Source: Scolanthus callimorphus (taxonomy: Eukaryota > Cnidaria > Anthozoa > Actiniaria > Edwardsiidae). Taken from it: a stretch of 64,000 bases of DNA. Positions 11,514 to 22,684 of this stretch are shown piece after piece; the first letter of the stretch is position 1, and each line of letters begins with the position of its first letter. The notes under the pieces are model-generated. The model did no database searches. It worked only from the letters and a program-made list of their open reading frames with translations, and was not told the DNA's origin. The position numbers were made by a program, and so were the translations under genes. The stretch spans positions 30,149,404 through 30,213,403 of the forward strand of contig CM066916.1 in the NCBI GenBank assembly GCA_033964015.1, given 5' to 3'.

Positions 11514-11859
11514 CTGTAAGAGACAACGCGTAATAAACGTTCGGGTTTTCGCAATTTTTTGGACTTTCGTAAACATTCTATACTACTGTATATACAATGA
11601 TATCGTATGATATCTTTTTTGTGTCAAAATTGAGTACGAGCTATCATACGGGCAGAAGGTTTGGGGGGAATCATTTCATTTTTGGGCGAGCGAAAGGGAG
11701 GATCTCTCGAAAGAAGCCGGCCTGAAAGGGGGGTCACTAGAAATTGTCTACGTAGTTATTCAAGTATCTTCTATACCGTTTGTATTTTTCTAGTTCCCTT
11801 CTTTTGTACGCTGAAAATGTCTGCGCGCTTGCGCACATAAGGAAAATTATACCGTAAGC

Positions 11860-12288
11860 GGTGAGATCGACGTTAAGCATAGAAATTCGTCATTGGGCTG
11901 CAATAATAACAATTTCGTCATTTGCGGCGCGTGCATGAAGAATAAAACCTACAGGCTTTATTGACTATATACAAAAAATGCAATGTTCATCGACCTTCTT
12001 TGAGGCTTGAAGAACTGTGTTTATCGAAATCAGGCCTGCCTTTAACATTCCCCGTGTCAGCTAACGGCTTATAGACATATTAAATTCGTTTTAAAAGTTT
12101 CGATAAATTGAGAGTTCCAAGAGATAGTGCCCATAATAACAGAAATCTCAATTTCAACATCGCAGTTTTCGCGCGCCGGGATTTAAAACTATTGATCCTA
12201 GCGGGACCGGGATTTTACCTACTGGGAACGGGATTTTGCCCAAAAAACGGCCGGGAAACGGGATTGGGACCCCCCCTTCAGGACCCTG
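11860..12288. mobile_element. Truncated copy of the CAGGGTCC-ended element (right half)
   Basis: Matches 2095-2588 of the 916-bp element: the gagatcgacgtta segment, acaaaaaatgcaatgttcat, the accgggattttacctactgg subterminal repeat, and the terminal cccttcaggaccctg ending at 12288. The matching left end was not found, so the copy is truncated or rearranged. It lies in the intron between the PAN and D8C exons. Confidence 0.75.
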
Positions 12289-12561
12289 TGTAGATACGGA
12301 ATTCAACTGTTGTGTAGTCGCGTCATAGTCGCCGCGCTGCACAATTTTTTCGCGGCACTTTTCACAGTCATACGAAATCTGCTCTATCTTCTTTCACTTT
12401 ATATGGGTCGTAGGTTGATAATTATAATATTGAGGGCGATTCGCACCACGCACTCGCTGCATCTGAAAAATTGACCTGTCCTCATTCCTGAGAGAGGTAG
12501 AGGGCGTAAGCCTAGCTAGCCCACGGGTCGTTGCCTGGAGACAAACCGTCTCTGTGCGTAC

Positions 12562-12894
12562 CTTTCTCTCCACAAATCCTCGTGTTCTTATCACCAGAGG
12601 GCAGATCTGTAAACTTGTACACGTAATACCCGTAACACCTTCGCACATCAACCATTGCCTTGTACCCACAACAATCAGCCCCAACTCGGTAACACACCTC
12701 CCGAGGCATAGAACTCGACTCGGTTGAATTTGGATGCGAGCCGTTTATCCATCCAGGGGACTGGGTCCCACAGGTCCCAGACGCAGGGCAGTGATTGGTT
12801 ATCTTAGTCACCTGGTTTCCGCTAAATCTGTACCAGGTCGTCTGATCTAAGGCGGAGGCATCGAGCAAGCGGTAATTGAAGCAAGGTGCGTACT
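12562..12894 (-). CDS. D8C (uromodulin/OIT3-type) domain exon
   Basis: A 333-nt exon (111 codons) bounded by acceptor ttgttgtag and donor AAAG|gtacgc, phase 1 on both sides. It is cysteine-rich: CFNYRLLD, a Trp-Tyr-Arg-Phe motif (TWYRFSG), NHCPASGTCGTQSPGWINGS, REVCYRVGADCCGYK, and RRCYGYYVYKF. This pattern is that of the eight-cysteine D8C domain found in uromodulin, GP2 and OIT3-like extracellular proteins. N-linked sites are present (NGSHPNST). A symmetric 1-1 exon is typical of shuffled extracellular modules. Its position between the LamG pairs and the PAN exon suggests one gene, order LamG-LamG-D8C-PAN. Confidence 0.8.
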
Positions 12895-15800
12895 CTACAA
12901 CAGAAAGGTTGTGAAAATACTTATCATATATTAGTATATACCAAATCAGTGCACGTGAATAGTCATTTTTGCGCGCTCATATCGTGATTGATTTTTGAAT
13001 AGTAAATATCCAAAACTATTCGCTGCTCGTATGGGAGGCTCTGGGGACATCCATTTGAGGGCCTTCGCTGATTGGATGAATTTGAACGTTACATATGGGG
13101 CATGCGCAGATTGTTGTTTCTCTATCAAATCTTGCGCATGCGCCAATAGCTGTTACCGTCAAATCTTGCGCATGCGCCAAAAGCTGTTGCTCGTCACCTC
13201 GCGGAAAGGCCACTGAACAAGATCTTTCCACGCATGCTCCAACATTAAGTTAACCAATCAGCAAAGGTTCTCAAATGGCGGCCGCCAGAGCCTCCCTTGT
13301 GAGTGGGCACGAGGAAGGAAGAAGAGAGTTCTCAGATCCTTACCCGTGTGAAAGCAACTGTTTTTCATCTGTTTGATGTGTTCCGCCAGTAAGGCAGTGT
13401 TGTAAAACATGAGACAGGCAACCCGACCCTGGTAGATCCGGCTATCAACAGATACTTTGCCGATACGAATCTGTGAAGGGAATTATTTTAAAATTACATA
13501 GTATCACCTATGATATCTAAAACGAGTCAGCTAGAGTATATAGCGCTATTCACTATTTATCAACATTGTCATTGTAATGCTAATGTGCCAATCGTAGATT
13601 GAATAGCGTCCTTTGTTCTGTGAACCAATCGATCTCTGGTTGGCACATTAATAACAATGGATGACGTCAGCGTGAACGGCGTGATAGAGCGGAGGGGATC
13701 GGATCAGGGAGCACAGGACGTTTTCTGCAGAAACCCATATTAATGAGGAAAGCTGGATTTCCCAAGCGCAAACGCATGGGAACTGCTCGGAATTCACAAG
13801 GATAGCCATGGAAAATCCGAACCACTTCCCATTCTTCTACCATGGGAAACACAGCTTTTCCCATGGATGGTTTTCTGCAGAAATTCTGGAGAAACGGTCC
13901 AAAATACTCTGGGGGGAATGAGTAGTGACTTTAAGATTTAGAGATAAGCTTAACGTTTTTAATTGTTGGAATCAGGGAAAGGGAGAAAAGCGATAAAAAA
14001 AGACCGAGATGGAAGAGTCTGTATATATACGTATGCCGTTTATTTCGCTTTGATATCTTTATCCGTTCAATTTAGCATGACTTGAATTTTCAGCCATCTT
14101 TTCTCCCTACACTAGTACTCCATGGCGATTCTTTAGATTCTGATTGGTTAAATTAAATAATGCATATAAAATAGCCCAGGTTCGAGACAAAAGCTTCAAA
14201 TCGAAGCTTTCTCCAAGTTCTAATACACTAATTTTAGAAGAGAGCCTCGACTTGAGGTTATTGTTTGTAAGCATTGAAGCGTAATTCGAACATGGCCTAT
14301 TTTCAGTGACAAACAAATATAAAGGTAGCCTGCACATCAGAGTTTATAAAATAGCTTAGATTGGAAATAAATTGTTTGCAGAGCCGAAACCACTGAAATG
14401 AATTGTTTGCAAACGTAATAAACAGAAAATAAATTGATGCTTCCCCGAAGTTTGAAAGTCTGCAACTTATCTATGTAGGCAGCAGAAAGAAAACACGCGG
14501 AATTACAACCATTGGACTCTTTCACAATTTAGTATTTCATAACTACAACATGTGCCATGCACCTTAGACTTGTGTACCCGTGGGGTACCTATTTTTCGGA
14601 ATGCCATTGCTTCCGTGACAAGAAAAAGTCGTTGGCACTAAATAGTGTAAAACACTAATAAACTTGTGGCCCTCATATAAAATACAATAAACTACAATAA
14701 AATAAAAAATATACAATTAAAGTGATAAAAAAAAATACAATTAAAAAAATATACAATCTGTATATTGATCTGTAATATGATCTGTAATATGGCATCACGA
14801 TGATGTAATTTTTAGCGCAGAGTCTTGTATAGGTGGCCAGGTTAAAATGTTGTTTGCCAGTTTAGCCGAACCATGTATTAGTTTTTAAATTTTACAAATT
14901 TTGATTTTAGCTGAAGAAGGCTGAATAGCCGAAACGTTCAATAAAGTTTTTTACAGTTATGCGTTGGACGTTTTTGTCATTTTTTTTAATTCAAATCTAT
15001 TCAACTTTTCTGACAAAACTCCTGTGAATCAATTTTGATCCGCGTGGCTGGGCTTTCGGTTGGCCTAAAATTTTTGGAACTTTTTTACTCCAGTCTACAA
15101 TTAAAGTGATCTATATACAACATATAAAATACAATAAAAATATGTAATTTAAGTCATCTATTTAGATGGAGAAGAAACTTGGAGAAGAAACTTAGCTGAA
15201 GAAGAAACGTTAGCTGGTGAAGAAACTTGTAGCCGCCCTAAAACTGGCAGAGCGGTTAATTTTATAAGAGGCTGTAGTTGCGAAATGTTTATTTGGAAAC
15301 AGGAGATCTAAGGGGCCGGTCGTGGGGGGGGGGGGGGGGGGGAGGTCAGAGGATTTTGTGTAATATAAAGTCAAAATGCAGTGATCCTCCCTGTATAAGC
15401 AAAATGATTAAAGTGATCCCCCTCAGAGCAGTTAAACGTTTTCGTGATCCCCCCCGACCCTTATTTGACCTAGTAGAAGCAACTTGGTAGAAGACAATTT
15501 ACAGATAGAGGGGATTTCATCAAGCCTCAGAGAAAGTGTAAATGAACATTCCGTTTTTTCTGTGTATAGTAAACAAATCCTGTAGGTTTTATTATTCATG
15601 CGCGCAATTGCGCGCCGAAATGACGAAATTAGTATTATTCATTTGCGGTGAAGCGCGACCCAAATGACGAATTTCTATGTCTGTAACGTCGAACTCACAC
15701 TTACTCTTCTTTCGAACATAGTGACTACCCGCCAGGCCTATCACTGCAGGGCATTTTGGTAGAGTTTGTTTTTCCTCGCCAAGATACACTTCTTCTTGTG

Positions 15801-16145
15801 AACGGTGCGAAGGTAGTGTCTTCGTTGCCAAAGACTATATTAGAGTATATCCTTTACGCGCGCAAAGCGCGCCGAAATTTTTATTATGTATTACTGAAGT
15901 GAAGTACAAAAATGCAAATGATAGAGAAGTTGCTGGAATAACTACTTAGAAAATTTCTTGTGGTGCCCCCTTTCAGGGCTTCAGGCTTTGAGAGATCCCC
16001 CCTTTCGCTCGCCCCAAAATGAAGCGATCCCCCCTAAAATCCTCTGCCCCCCCCCCCCCCCCCCCCTCCGGCGACCCCCCCCTCCGGCGATAAATAATGA
16101 CCGGTCCCTAAAAAGAAATTACTTAATTACGTTAAAGCCTCTTGT
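12895..16145. other. Long intron of the LamG/D8C/PAN gene, repeat-filled
   Basis: Apart from the G-run element at 15307-16113 I see no exon. 13015-13330 holds an inverted-repeat element (gggaggctctggggacatcc mirrored by gcggccgccagagcctccct, with two copies of aaatcttgcgcatgcgccaa inside), related to sequences near 30040-30350 and 41270-41760. 9560-9640 and 13800-13880 share ttcccattcttctaccatgg and the following 40 bases. 14640-14760 is AT-rich with acaataaa/atacaatt repeats. 15165-15230 has gagaagaaactt repeats. Confidence 0.5.
15307..16113. mobile_element. G-run-tipped DNA element (~0.8 kb), copy 2
   Basis: The left end aggggccggtcgt plus a run of about 18 G leads into gtcagaggatttt. The right end is the inverse: aaaatcctctg, a long C-run, then a spacer and ataaataatgaccggtccct. 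The interior is the repeat described at 1058-1660. The same architecture is present at 26776-27550. The G/C homopolymers therefore belong to the element ends rather than being random tracts. Confidence 0.7.
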
Positions 16146-16147
16146 TT

Positions 16148-16375
16148 AGACCCCGTTCACACGAGACCGGTACAAAACCGGACCGGTACAATTCTGGTGC
16201 GGACCGTCGCGCGTTCACACGGAACCTGCGGTACCGGACCGATTTTGGCACGGCTAGGCCGTGTGAACACTGTTGCAAAACGTGCCAGAATTGTACCGGT
16301 ACCGTATGAACAGGCGGTACCGTACCAGAATTGTACCGGTCCGGTTTTCTACCGGTCCCGTGTGAACGGGGTCTT
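16148..16375. mobile_element. ~228-bp MITE rich in GTACCGG, copy 1
   Basis: The left end gaccccgttcacacgagacc is mirrored by the right end cccgtgtgaacggggtc. Internally accggaccggtacaattctg is mirrored by ccagaattgtaccggtccgg. A diverged, longer relative occupies CNNM intron 2 (about 36541-37020). Here it lies 50 bp downstream (minus-strand sense) of the second LamG-B exon. Confidence 0.8.
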
Positions 16376-16426
16376 AGCTTCTCCTAAATACGCCCAGAGG
16401 ACATTCCACTGCAAAAGCCATCATAC

Positions 16427-16735
16427 CTTGTACTGCGTGACAATCTCATTTATTCCAACGTTATTCTCAGCAACTTGCACACCATTTTCAAAGATCTTCT
16501 GAGAACCCGTAGAGTACTGATAAGAAATGCAACGTATCTCCAGATGCCTGATGTACTAAATGTGTGACTCACATTGCGGGATGCAATGTTGTCTCGTAGC
16601 ATCGTCTCACCATAGAGTGTGAAGGGATTCGTGTGAAGAGCCCACAAATGTAGACCCCATTTATCGATGGTGGAATATTGGACTATAGGACCACGGGCCT
16701 CTGGCAGCACCCACGCTAGTATTGTTATCGAATAC
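16427..16735 (-). CDS. LamG-like domain B, second exon (one-base frame break)
   Basis: Minus-strand exon, acceptor ttacag at 16736, donor AAG|gtatga. The frame opens YSITILAWVLPEARGPIVQY, the conserved strand of concanavalin-A-like LamG_3 domains in which -ITILAW- is followed by Gly-Pro-Ile-Val. It runs through WGLHLWAL and SGIWRYVAF. There the frame breaks: conservation resumes one frame over as SYQYSTGSQKIFENG and ends VTQYK, implying one T missing in a T-run (about 16530-16540). Length 309, or 310 if restored, against 313 for the paralogous exon at 20457-20769. I read it as an intact exon with a consensus error; true decay cannot be excluded. Confidence 0.75.
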
Positions 16736-16789
16736 CTGTAAGGGAAAATATATCAACGTTATTGGAAAATTTGGTAAAGGCATCTTCCC

Positions 16790-17810
16790 AAAAGAGTGGA
16801 AAATGGAAAAAGTCACCCCAGTGTTTAAAGCTGGTGACCACTTAGACGTAAATAATTAAACAGATTAGAGACCAATCAGCATCCTGCCTGTGCTCTCTAA
16901 GATCATTGAACGACATGTACACATAGCACTCTATAACTACCTGAACCACAATCAGCTGTTATATCGTCATCAGTCCGGATTTAGACCATCCCATTCATGT
17001 GAGACAGCATTGATTGAGCTGATTGACGACCTGCTCATGAACATGGACAATGATCTTCTGACGGGACTTTCACTGATTGATTATCACAAAGCATTTGATC
17101 TAGTAGATAATGTATTGATGAAGAAACTTGCAATCTACCAGCTCTCAGACACAACACTTCAATGGTTTGCATATTATTTAATAACGGGACGGTTTCAGAA
17201 AGTTACTATCAACGGCATTCTTTCGGAATCGCTCCCGGTGACATCAGGAGTCCCTCAGGGATCCATTCTAGGCCCCTTGCCGTTCATAATTTTTATCAAT
17301 GATCTGCCATTGACAGTGGAAGGTGGAAAGATGTGTATCTACGCTGATGACACTACATTGGTTGCGTCTGGGCGCAAAGTTACAGAAGTCGCTGCGTCTC
17401 TAACCAAAGACCTCGGATCAATCAAACAGTGGGTAATCGAAAATTAGATGGCATTGAATGCTGAGAAAACCAAGAACATTGTAATATGCAAGCTGGCTAA
17501 GAATGAAGAGTTCTTGAGCATTTCCATTAACACAAAAGAAAAAGTACAGAGCGCAGAACTACTGGGGCTTCACCTTGACAGCAACTTGACATGGGATACC
17601 CATGTAGAGAAGACCACCAGTAAGATCAACAAAACAACTGGGACTTGTTAAGCGGATGAAGCAGTTTCTTACACCCCGAGGCACGCCTGGCCTATTATAA
17701 TGCAACAGTACAGCCTGTAATGGATTGCGGTGCGAGTGTTCAGGGGACAGTTTTTCAAAACATTCCAATTCGACGCTGCAGCTACACAGAAACGAGGAGC
17801 TAGACTAATA
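16790..17810 (+). mobile_element. LINE (jockey/CR1-like non-LTR retrotransposon) reverse transcriptase, 5'-truncated, decayed
   Basis: Plus-strand frames give IPKEWKMEKVTPVFK, RPISILPVLSKIIERH, QSGFRPSHSCETALIEL, a palm motif SLIDYHKAFDLVDN, SGVPQGSILGPLPF and the catalytic CIYADDTTLVASG box. An in-frame TAG at 17446-17448 interrupts (VIEN* then MALNAEKTKNIVI), and the frame is lost after LDSNLTWDTHVEK near 17640. No endonuclease domain or 3' end was seen. The element sits in the intron between the two LamG-B exons, antisense to that gene. Class assignment is firm, clade is approximate. Confidence 0.9.
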
Positions 17811-18091
17811 GTTGAAGCAACTGTTTTTCGCCACCTGAATCTGGGCCTCTGTCATCATCAACAAGTCTGCTTTCTATTTCTTTTTTGTCGTGAAAAAACA
17901 AATTGAGGAATTGAAGGTACAGCCGCTATTAAATGATGTTTTTTCATCTAATACGGGCGGATATTTTACGCGAGTTGCGGGAGTGATGAGGAAAAAGCAA
18001 CGAGTATATATAATGTCCCCCAGTATTACATGAAAAAACATCTAATGAGTTATTTATTATACGACGAAACACAAAATACTCTTTTCTTTTC
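17811..18091 (+). repeat. 281-bp sequence duplicated exactly at 19444-19724
   Basis: Reading both copies base by base I find no difference from gttgaagcaactgtttttcg to ctcttttcttttc. It contains inner inverted pairs (gatgttttttcat / atgaaaaaacatc). The first copy abuts the decayed LINE 3' region (gaggagctagactaata), so part of the unit may derive from LINE tail sequence. Confidence 0.9.
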
Positions 18092-18549
18092 AAGACTCAC
18101 TTAGCAGGCTCTTTTCTCACTGAAAAGGAACTGAACCAACTACAGAAAATTTTCACTTTTATTGGACAATTCCAGAAAATATATGAGTACCTCTTCCACG
18201 GGAGACATTAGTTTTTTACCCCCCTCCCCTTCGTCCATTAATTCGATGCCCTTTCAAAATCAAGTGACCAATATTGCTAGATCGGAAATTTGTTCTTTTG
18301 TGATGTCATCACTTTAGGACACTATACATATCAAAAGATAGTTTCCTTGAAAAATTGACGACTTTCTCATCAAGGAAATATCTGCATACCATATTTGGAA
18401 TCCTAAGCTTCAACCTTAACAAGAATTCAAGTACTCGAAGAAAGATGCTGTGTATTCCAAGAACCTGGAAACAAGGTAGACAAGATATACCACAGGAAGC
18501 CCGCTCAATCTCTAGAAAAACGACAATGTTATCTTTAAGTGCACAGCAC

Positions 18550-18751
18550 CTTGTATCAAGTTTCTTGTGATAAGGTATTTCAATGTAGCTATTAGCGTTC
18601 CCCGTCAAGAAGTATGACCCGCCTGGTTTCCCATCTAGTCCGTCCGCCAATTGGACGTTAAACGCGTCCCCTGCCGGTAGGTTGTTTCCGCTGGTATCTT
18701 TGGTTCCGTGGAGTGAATTCAGAGGGTAGATTCCGACTGGTTTGGGTATTT
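18550..18751 (-). CDS. LamG-like domain B, first exon
   Basis: 202-nt minus-strand exon with acceptor ttttatcag and donor AAG|gtgctg. It reads IPKPVGIYPLNSLHGTKDTS, then GNNLPAGDAFNVQLADG, DGKPGGSYFLTGNANSYIEI and PYHKKLDTR. The Tyr-Pro-Leu-Asn start and the SYIEIPYH strand are hallmarks of the LamG_3 jelly roll (concanavalin A-like lectin/glucanase fold), which binds glycans or proteins extracellularly. Length, phases (1 in, 2 out) and sequence match the exon at 22685-22886, so the two exon pairs are tandem duplicates. Confidence 0.8.
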
Positions 18752-19415
18752 CTGATAAAATAAGAAGTGATTTTCACCTAAGATGCATTTACTACGGTTT
18801 TCATAATTCTACGAACTCACACTTTACATTTCCGAACGTCAAACTAGGTTTTCGTCCATGGACTTTTCTAAGTTTAGTTTGCACTTGGCTTTGAAGCCTA
18901 GGTATTCCTTTTTATTTCAAACAAACTGTCAAAGCCTGCGTAAAATCATCCATGCAGAGTTCACTCGTTTGATTGAAGGAAGCCAAACCGCAGTTTATTG
19001 GTGGACGTAGAGTTCGCAGAATCATGAAAATTGCAGAGTCAGCGTTTCTATTGGGCGGCTTGGAATAGTTTCCTTCCCAGTAGTGATGAAGGGACCAAAT
19101 AAGCCCCCTTTTTTCGGACGGAACACTCATTAGTAGTAAATAAGCTTTGCTGCAAGCCCATGACGACAATTATCTTTTTGATGCGTGATGTGCCTTATTT
19201 GGAACTCTCTATTTGAAACTTTAATTGTTTATATTATAATGGACCAAATGTTATACCCCAGCTCGCGTGAACTAAAGAAATTATAGCTGGCATCATGGAC
19301 GGCGAAGCCGGGTTGGGACTGGGAAGCGCAGCGAAGCGAAAAAGCTAACCCACCCTACTGGTCAAGAACATCAGTAGAAAAGAAACAATACGTTTTCATT
19401 CTGCTACGACACTGC

Positions 19416-19795
19416 ACCTGTCAGACGGGCGGGACCTACCCATGTTGAAGCAACTGTTTTTCGCCACCTGAATCTGGGCCTCTGTCATCATCAACAAGTC
19501 TGCTTTCTATTTCTTTTTTGTCGTGAAAAAACAAATTGAGGAATTGAAGGTACAGCCGCTATTAAATGATGTTTTTTCATCTAATACGGGCGGATATTTT
19601 ACGCGAGTTGCGGGAGTGATGAGGAAAAAGCAACGAGTATATATAATGTCCCCCAGTATTACATGAAAAAACATCTAATGAGTTATTTATTATACGACGA
19701 AACACAAAATACTCTTTTCTTTTCTGTCAGACGGGCGGGACCTACCCATGTTGAAGCAACTGTTTTTCGCCACCTGAATCTGGGCCTCTGTCAAA
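19416..19795 (+). repeat. Local duplication P-A-B-P-A containing the second 281-bp copy
   Basis: A 28-bp lead (gtcagacgggcgggacctac...) precedes the exact 281-bp copy (19444-19724). The lead and the first ~40 bp of the unit are then repeated at 19725-19793 (gtcagacgggcgggacctac to gggcctctgtc). This is a tandem duplication with one partial unit. It lies in the intron between LamG-A and LamG-B. Confidence 0.85.
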
Positions 19796-20036
19796 GCCGT
19801 GTTGTATATTTGTATGCATGAAATCCGCCCTTTGTACGAGGAACTAGCCATCAATCCATGGCCTACTCGTATCTGACAAAAGAGAAAGATAGACGACTGC
19901 CTGTCACTGCTAGTCTCCTATTTTCACCGAGGCATTTGCCGCGAAGATTTTAAAAACGTGCGAAGTTAAACATGCTTGTAACTCCTAAGGGTAATCAGTA
20001 GTTTATTTGCGAGCAGCCACGTCAGTCTTTCTTGCC

Positions 20037-20093
20037 TATATAAAGGATTTCTGACATGAATTCAGGGCTTTTCGACACATCTTCGCAAACCGG
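20037..20093 (+). promoter_or_regulatory. Candidate orphan core promoter followed by a 5' splice site
   Basis: TATATAAAGG at 20037-20046 is followed about 30 bp later by a possible start region (ttcagggcttttcg) and then by a consensus donor, caaaccg|gtaagt, at 20092/20093. A TATA box plus a short leader exon with strong GTAAGT could be the first exon of a transcript running into the region, or part of a mobile element. No downstream coding exon on the plus strand was identified nearby. Low confidence. Confidence 0.25.
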
Positions 20094-20456
20094 TAAGTCC
20101 TAAAATCTTTTCGAGCCTCCCACCTCCCCTTCGGCGACGTAGCACTCGCACCACTAGTCTCCTAGCTGCTCATTGCCTCGGCAAAATCGGTATCCCATAA
20201 CTTAACATCGCCGAGACAATGAGTGGCGGATTTATCGGTGAAAATGGTTTACTATGGTACACGAGGCAACTTTTGTTGCGATGTTTATTGCGCTGCGAGT
20301 TGCAGCGAAAATCGCAAGTAACATCCCCCTGTAATGGATATTTTGTTTAGTTGCGAGTTTCAGTACATGTAGAACCAAGCATTATAAGTCATAAGAAAGC
20401 CAAAAAACGTGGGCTCCCCATAGCACAGCCATGAACAAGAACTTACGTCACCACAC

Positions 20457-20769
20457 CTTGTAATTCGTCGCTATCTCGGCCTGACCAATATTGGACTCAG
20501 CCACTTTGATCCCGTCTCCGTACAGTTTCTGTGCTCCACTAGAATAGTCATACGTGGCTCCGACGTGCCTCCAAACACCATAGGAAGGGAAATCGAACGC
20601 GATATTTCTCAGCCAGCTAAGGTTTCGCTTTATCAGTCTTAGAAAGAGCTGAACTTGTGTTGTCATCCAGAAATGCACAGCCCAATTGCCGTTGCCGGTC
20701 GTATATTCCACTATTGGACCACTGGCTCCAGCTTCGACATTTACCCAGGCCAAAATGGTGATAGATTTC
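20457..20769 (-). CDS. LamG-like domain A, second exon
   Basis: 313-nt minus-strand exon, acceptor ttttaag at 20770, donor AAG|gtgtgg. It reads KSITILAWVNVEAGASGPIV, then GNGNWAVHFWM, a long internal stretch with FDFPSYGVWRHVGATYDYSS, GAQKLYGDGIKVAESNIG and ends IATNYK. The Arg spanning the splice (AG|G) joins it to the preceding exon. This is the second half of a LamG_3 domain. The small third exon expected to finish such a domain (phase 0 to 1) was not recognised for either copy. Confidence 0.8.
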
Positions 20770-20808
20770 CTTAAAACATCACAGGTTACCCATGCTCAGT
20801 ATTTGTAG

Positions 20809-21863
20809 GGTCGGGACAAAACGTGGCCTAGGCCATGGCCTACCCTGTGGCCTACCCTATGATCTACCCTGTATTTTCTTTTTAAAGCTCCGAAAACAGG
20901 TAAACTCAAAATTTAATGCCTCCTGACAGGTAGTCAACATAAACAAACACATAAACAACCTGTCAATCAAATATTTGTGACGTCATTACTAACGTTATCT
21001 CCTAAAAATGTTTTTAACTAACCTGTCAATTACAATGTGATGACGTCATCGATCACGTGGTTTCACAAAACTGCTTATACTCCGCGAATTTGTGGAATAC
21101 GGCCGTCAAACTTTGTCAACATCCCCTCTGGCACATTGCAAATTGGCACATATCAATCAAATGTGATGACGTCATCGATCACGTGATTTCACAAAGCCGC
21201 TCATAACTCGGCGAATTGTTAGAAAAAGGCCGTCAAACTTTGTCAACATCTGGACTATTGACTATTGTCCAATGACAAGAGTCAATTTATGAATTCATCG
21301 AGCAAACGCATGTGTAGCAAGGTATTATATATCCATGAAAATTGGAGTGCTGTGAAACCATGTCACCGATGACGTCACTATATTTTGATTGATAGGTGTC
21401 AATTGTCATTGCTCGAGATGATACCCTGACAAAGTTTTGCTGATCTCTTTTGAAAATTGGCGGAGTTATGAGCAGTTTTGTGAAATCACGTGATCGATGA
21501 CGTCATCGCGCTGTACCAGGGGGGATGTTGACAAAGTTTGACGGTCTTACTCTAAAAATTCGCAGAGTTATAAGCAGTTTTGTGAATTCACGTCATCGAT
21601 CATCACATTGTGATTGACAGGTGTTAATAACCGATGTGCAAAATAATTTGTTGGTAAAATTTGGCGGTTGTAAATTCGCAGAGTTAAAAACATTTTAGGA
21701 GAAAACGTTAGTATTGACGTCACAAATATTTGATTGACAGGTTGTTTATGTGTTTGTTTATGTTGACTAACTGTCAGGAGGCATTATTTTTGAGTTTACC
21801 TGTTTTCAGAGCTTTAAAAAGACAGTGTAGGCCATAGGGTAGGCCACGTTTTTTCCGTACACA
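20809..21863. mobile_element. 1,055-bp palindromic MITE with 9-bp flanking repeat TATTTGTAG
   Basis: The left arm 20809-21010 and right arm about 21680-21863 are inverted copies over roughly 190 bp: acgtggcct, aaaacaggtaaactcaaaa, cctcctgacag, aaacacataaacaacctgtc and aatatttgtgacgtca are all mirrored. The middle contains further inverted copies of a cacgtgatttcacaaa / tcatcgatcacgtg motif. TATTTGTAG flanks both sides (20800-20808 and 21864-21872), a target duplication of 8-9 bp that would suit a hAT-like transposase. No coding capacity. Confidence 0.85.
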
Positions 21864-22088
21864 TATTTGTAGCGCAACACTACAAAATACGGTGTTTAGA
21901 TGGGGCCTAGAGAAAATGTATGGGGTGATCTTTCGGTCCTGAAATTTGTAAGAAATACTTAATAAAAATCCATAAAACTTACCTTACTATTATTTTTTTT
22001 TCTCCGTGTATGCAGAAACGACAATATTAACTAACAGGGTATGGTTATTTCTTACAAATTTCCGGAGCGAAACATCGCCCCATACACC

Positions 22089-22480
22089 GACGACCGGTTA
22101 GCGCAGTGGTAGAGCGCCGGGCTTATGTGCGGCAGGTTGGGAGTTCAAACCCGGCCGGGCCAACACTCAGGGTCTTTCTATAATTGAGGAGGAGGTGCTG
22201 CCTTTGCTCTAATATCTGCAAATGGTTAGACCTTCGCGTCTTCTCGGATAAGGACGTTAAAACCGTAGGTCCCGTCTCTCACATGCACTACACTAACCTG
22301 AACCAGAAGGACGTTAAAGAACCGCGGGGACGTCGGAAGTTGCCCATCCTCAGTGCAGGGCTTACAACTTACTAACCCATCACACTGACCAAGGGAACCT
22401 CGTAATTGGAGCCTCGCTCTGTGAGGATTTCCCGGCCCTCGGGCAAATCTAATAAACTACATCTCTCTAATCCCCCACAT
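22089..22480 (+). mobile_element. tRNA-derived SINE, copy 1
   Basis: The head has pol III promoter boxes: an A box ttagcgcagtgg at 22098-22109 and a B box gagttcaaacc at 22141-22151, about 42 bp apart. The T-arm and acceptor do not pair as in a functional tRNA. The body contains gaccttcgcgtcttctcgga, ggacgttaaaaccgtaggtc and acctgaaccagaaggacgtt; the same body appears reversed at about 59690-59805. Ends near the aataaacta segment. Confidence 0.75.
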
Positions 22481-22684
22481 AAACAATGTATTTTGAGCGG
22501 GAGTCGGTTTGTTTCCCTACTGGCACACAAGCGAATAAGCTCCTTTTAAAATATTTATGAGGCCAAATAAAGAAATTGTTTCGCATGAGTGGGAAACCAA
22601 CCACAGGACTCCGTCTATTCATGACACAGTACGAAACAACGGCGTTTGTTATAAATAAAATAGAGAAATTGTCTAGTTTCTTAC

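Noticed and set aside
22089..22160. Functional tRNA gene at the SINE head
   Set aside because: A and B boxes are present but the T stem and acceptor stem do not pair, and a long SINE body follows.
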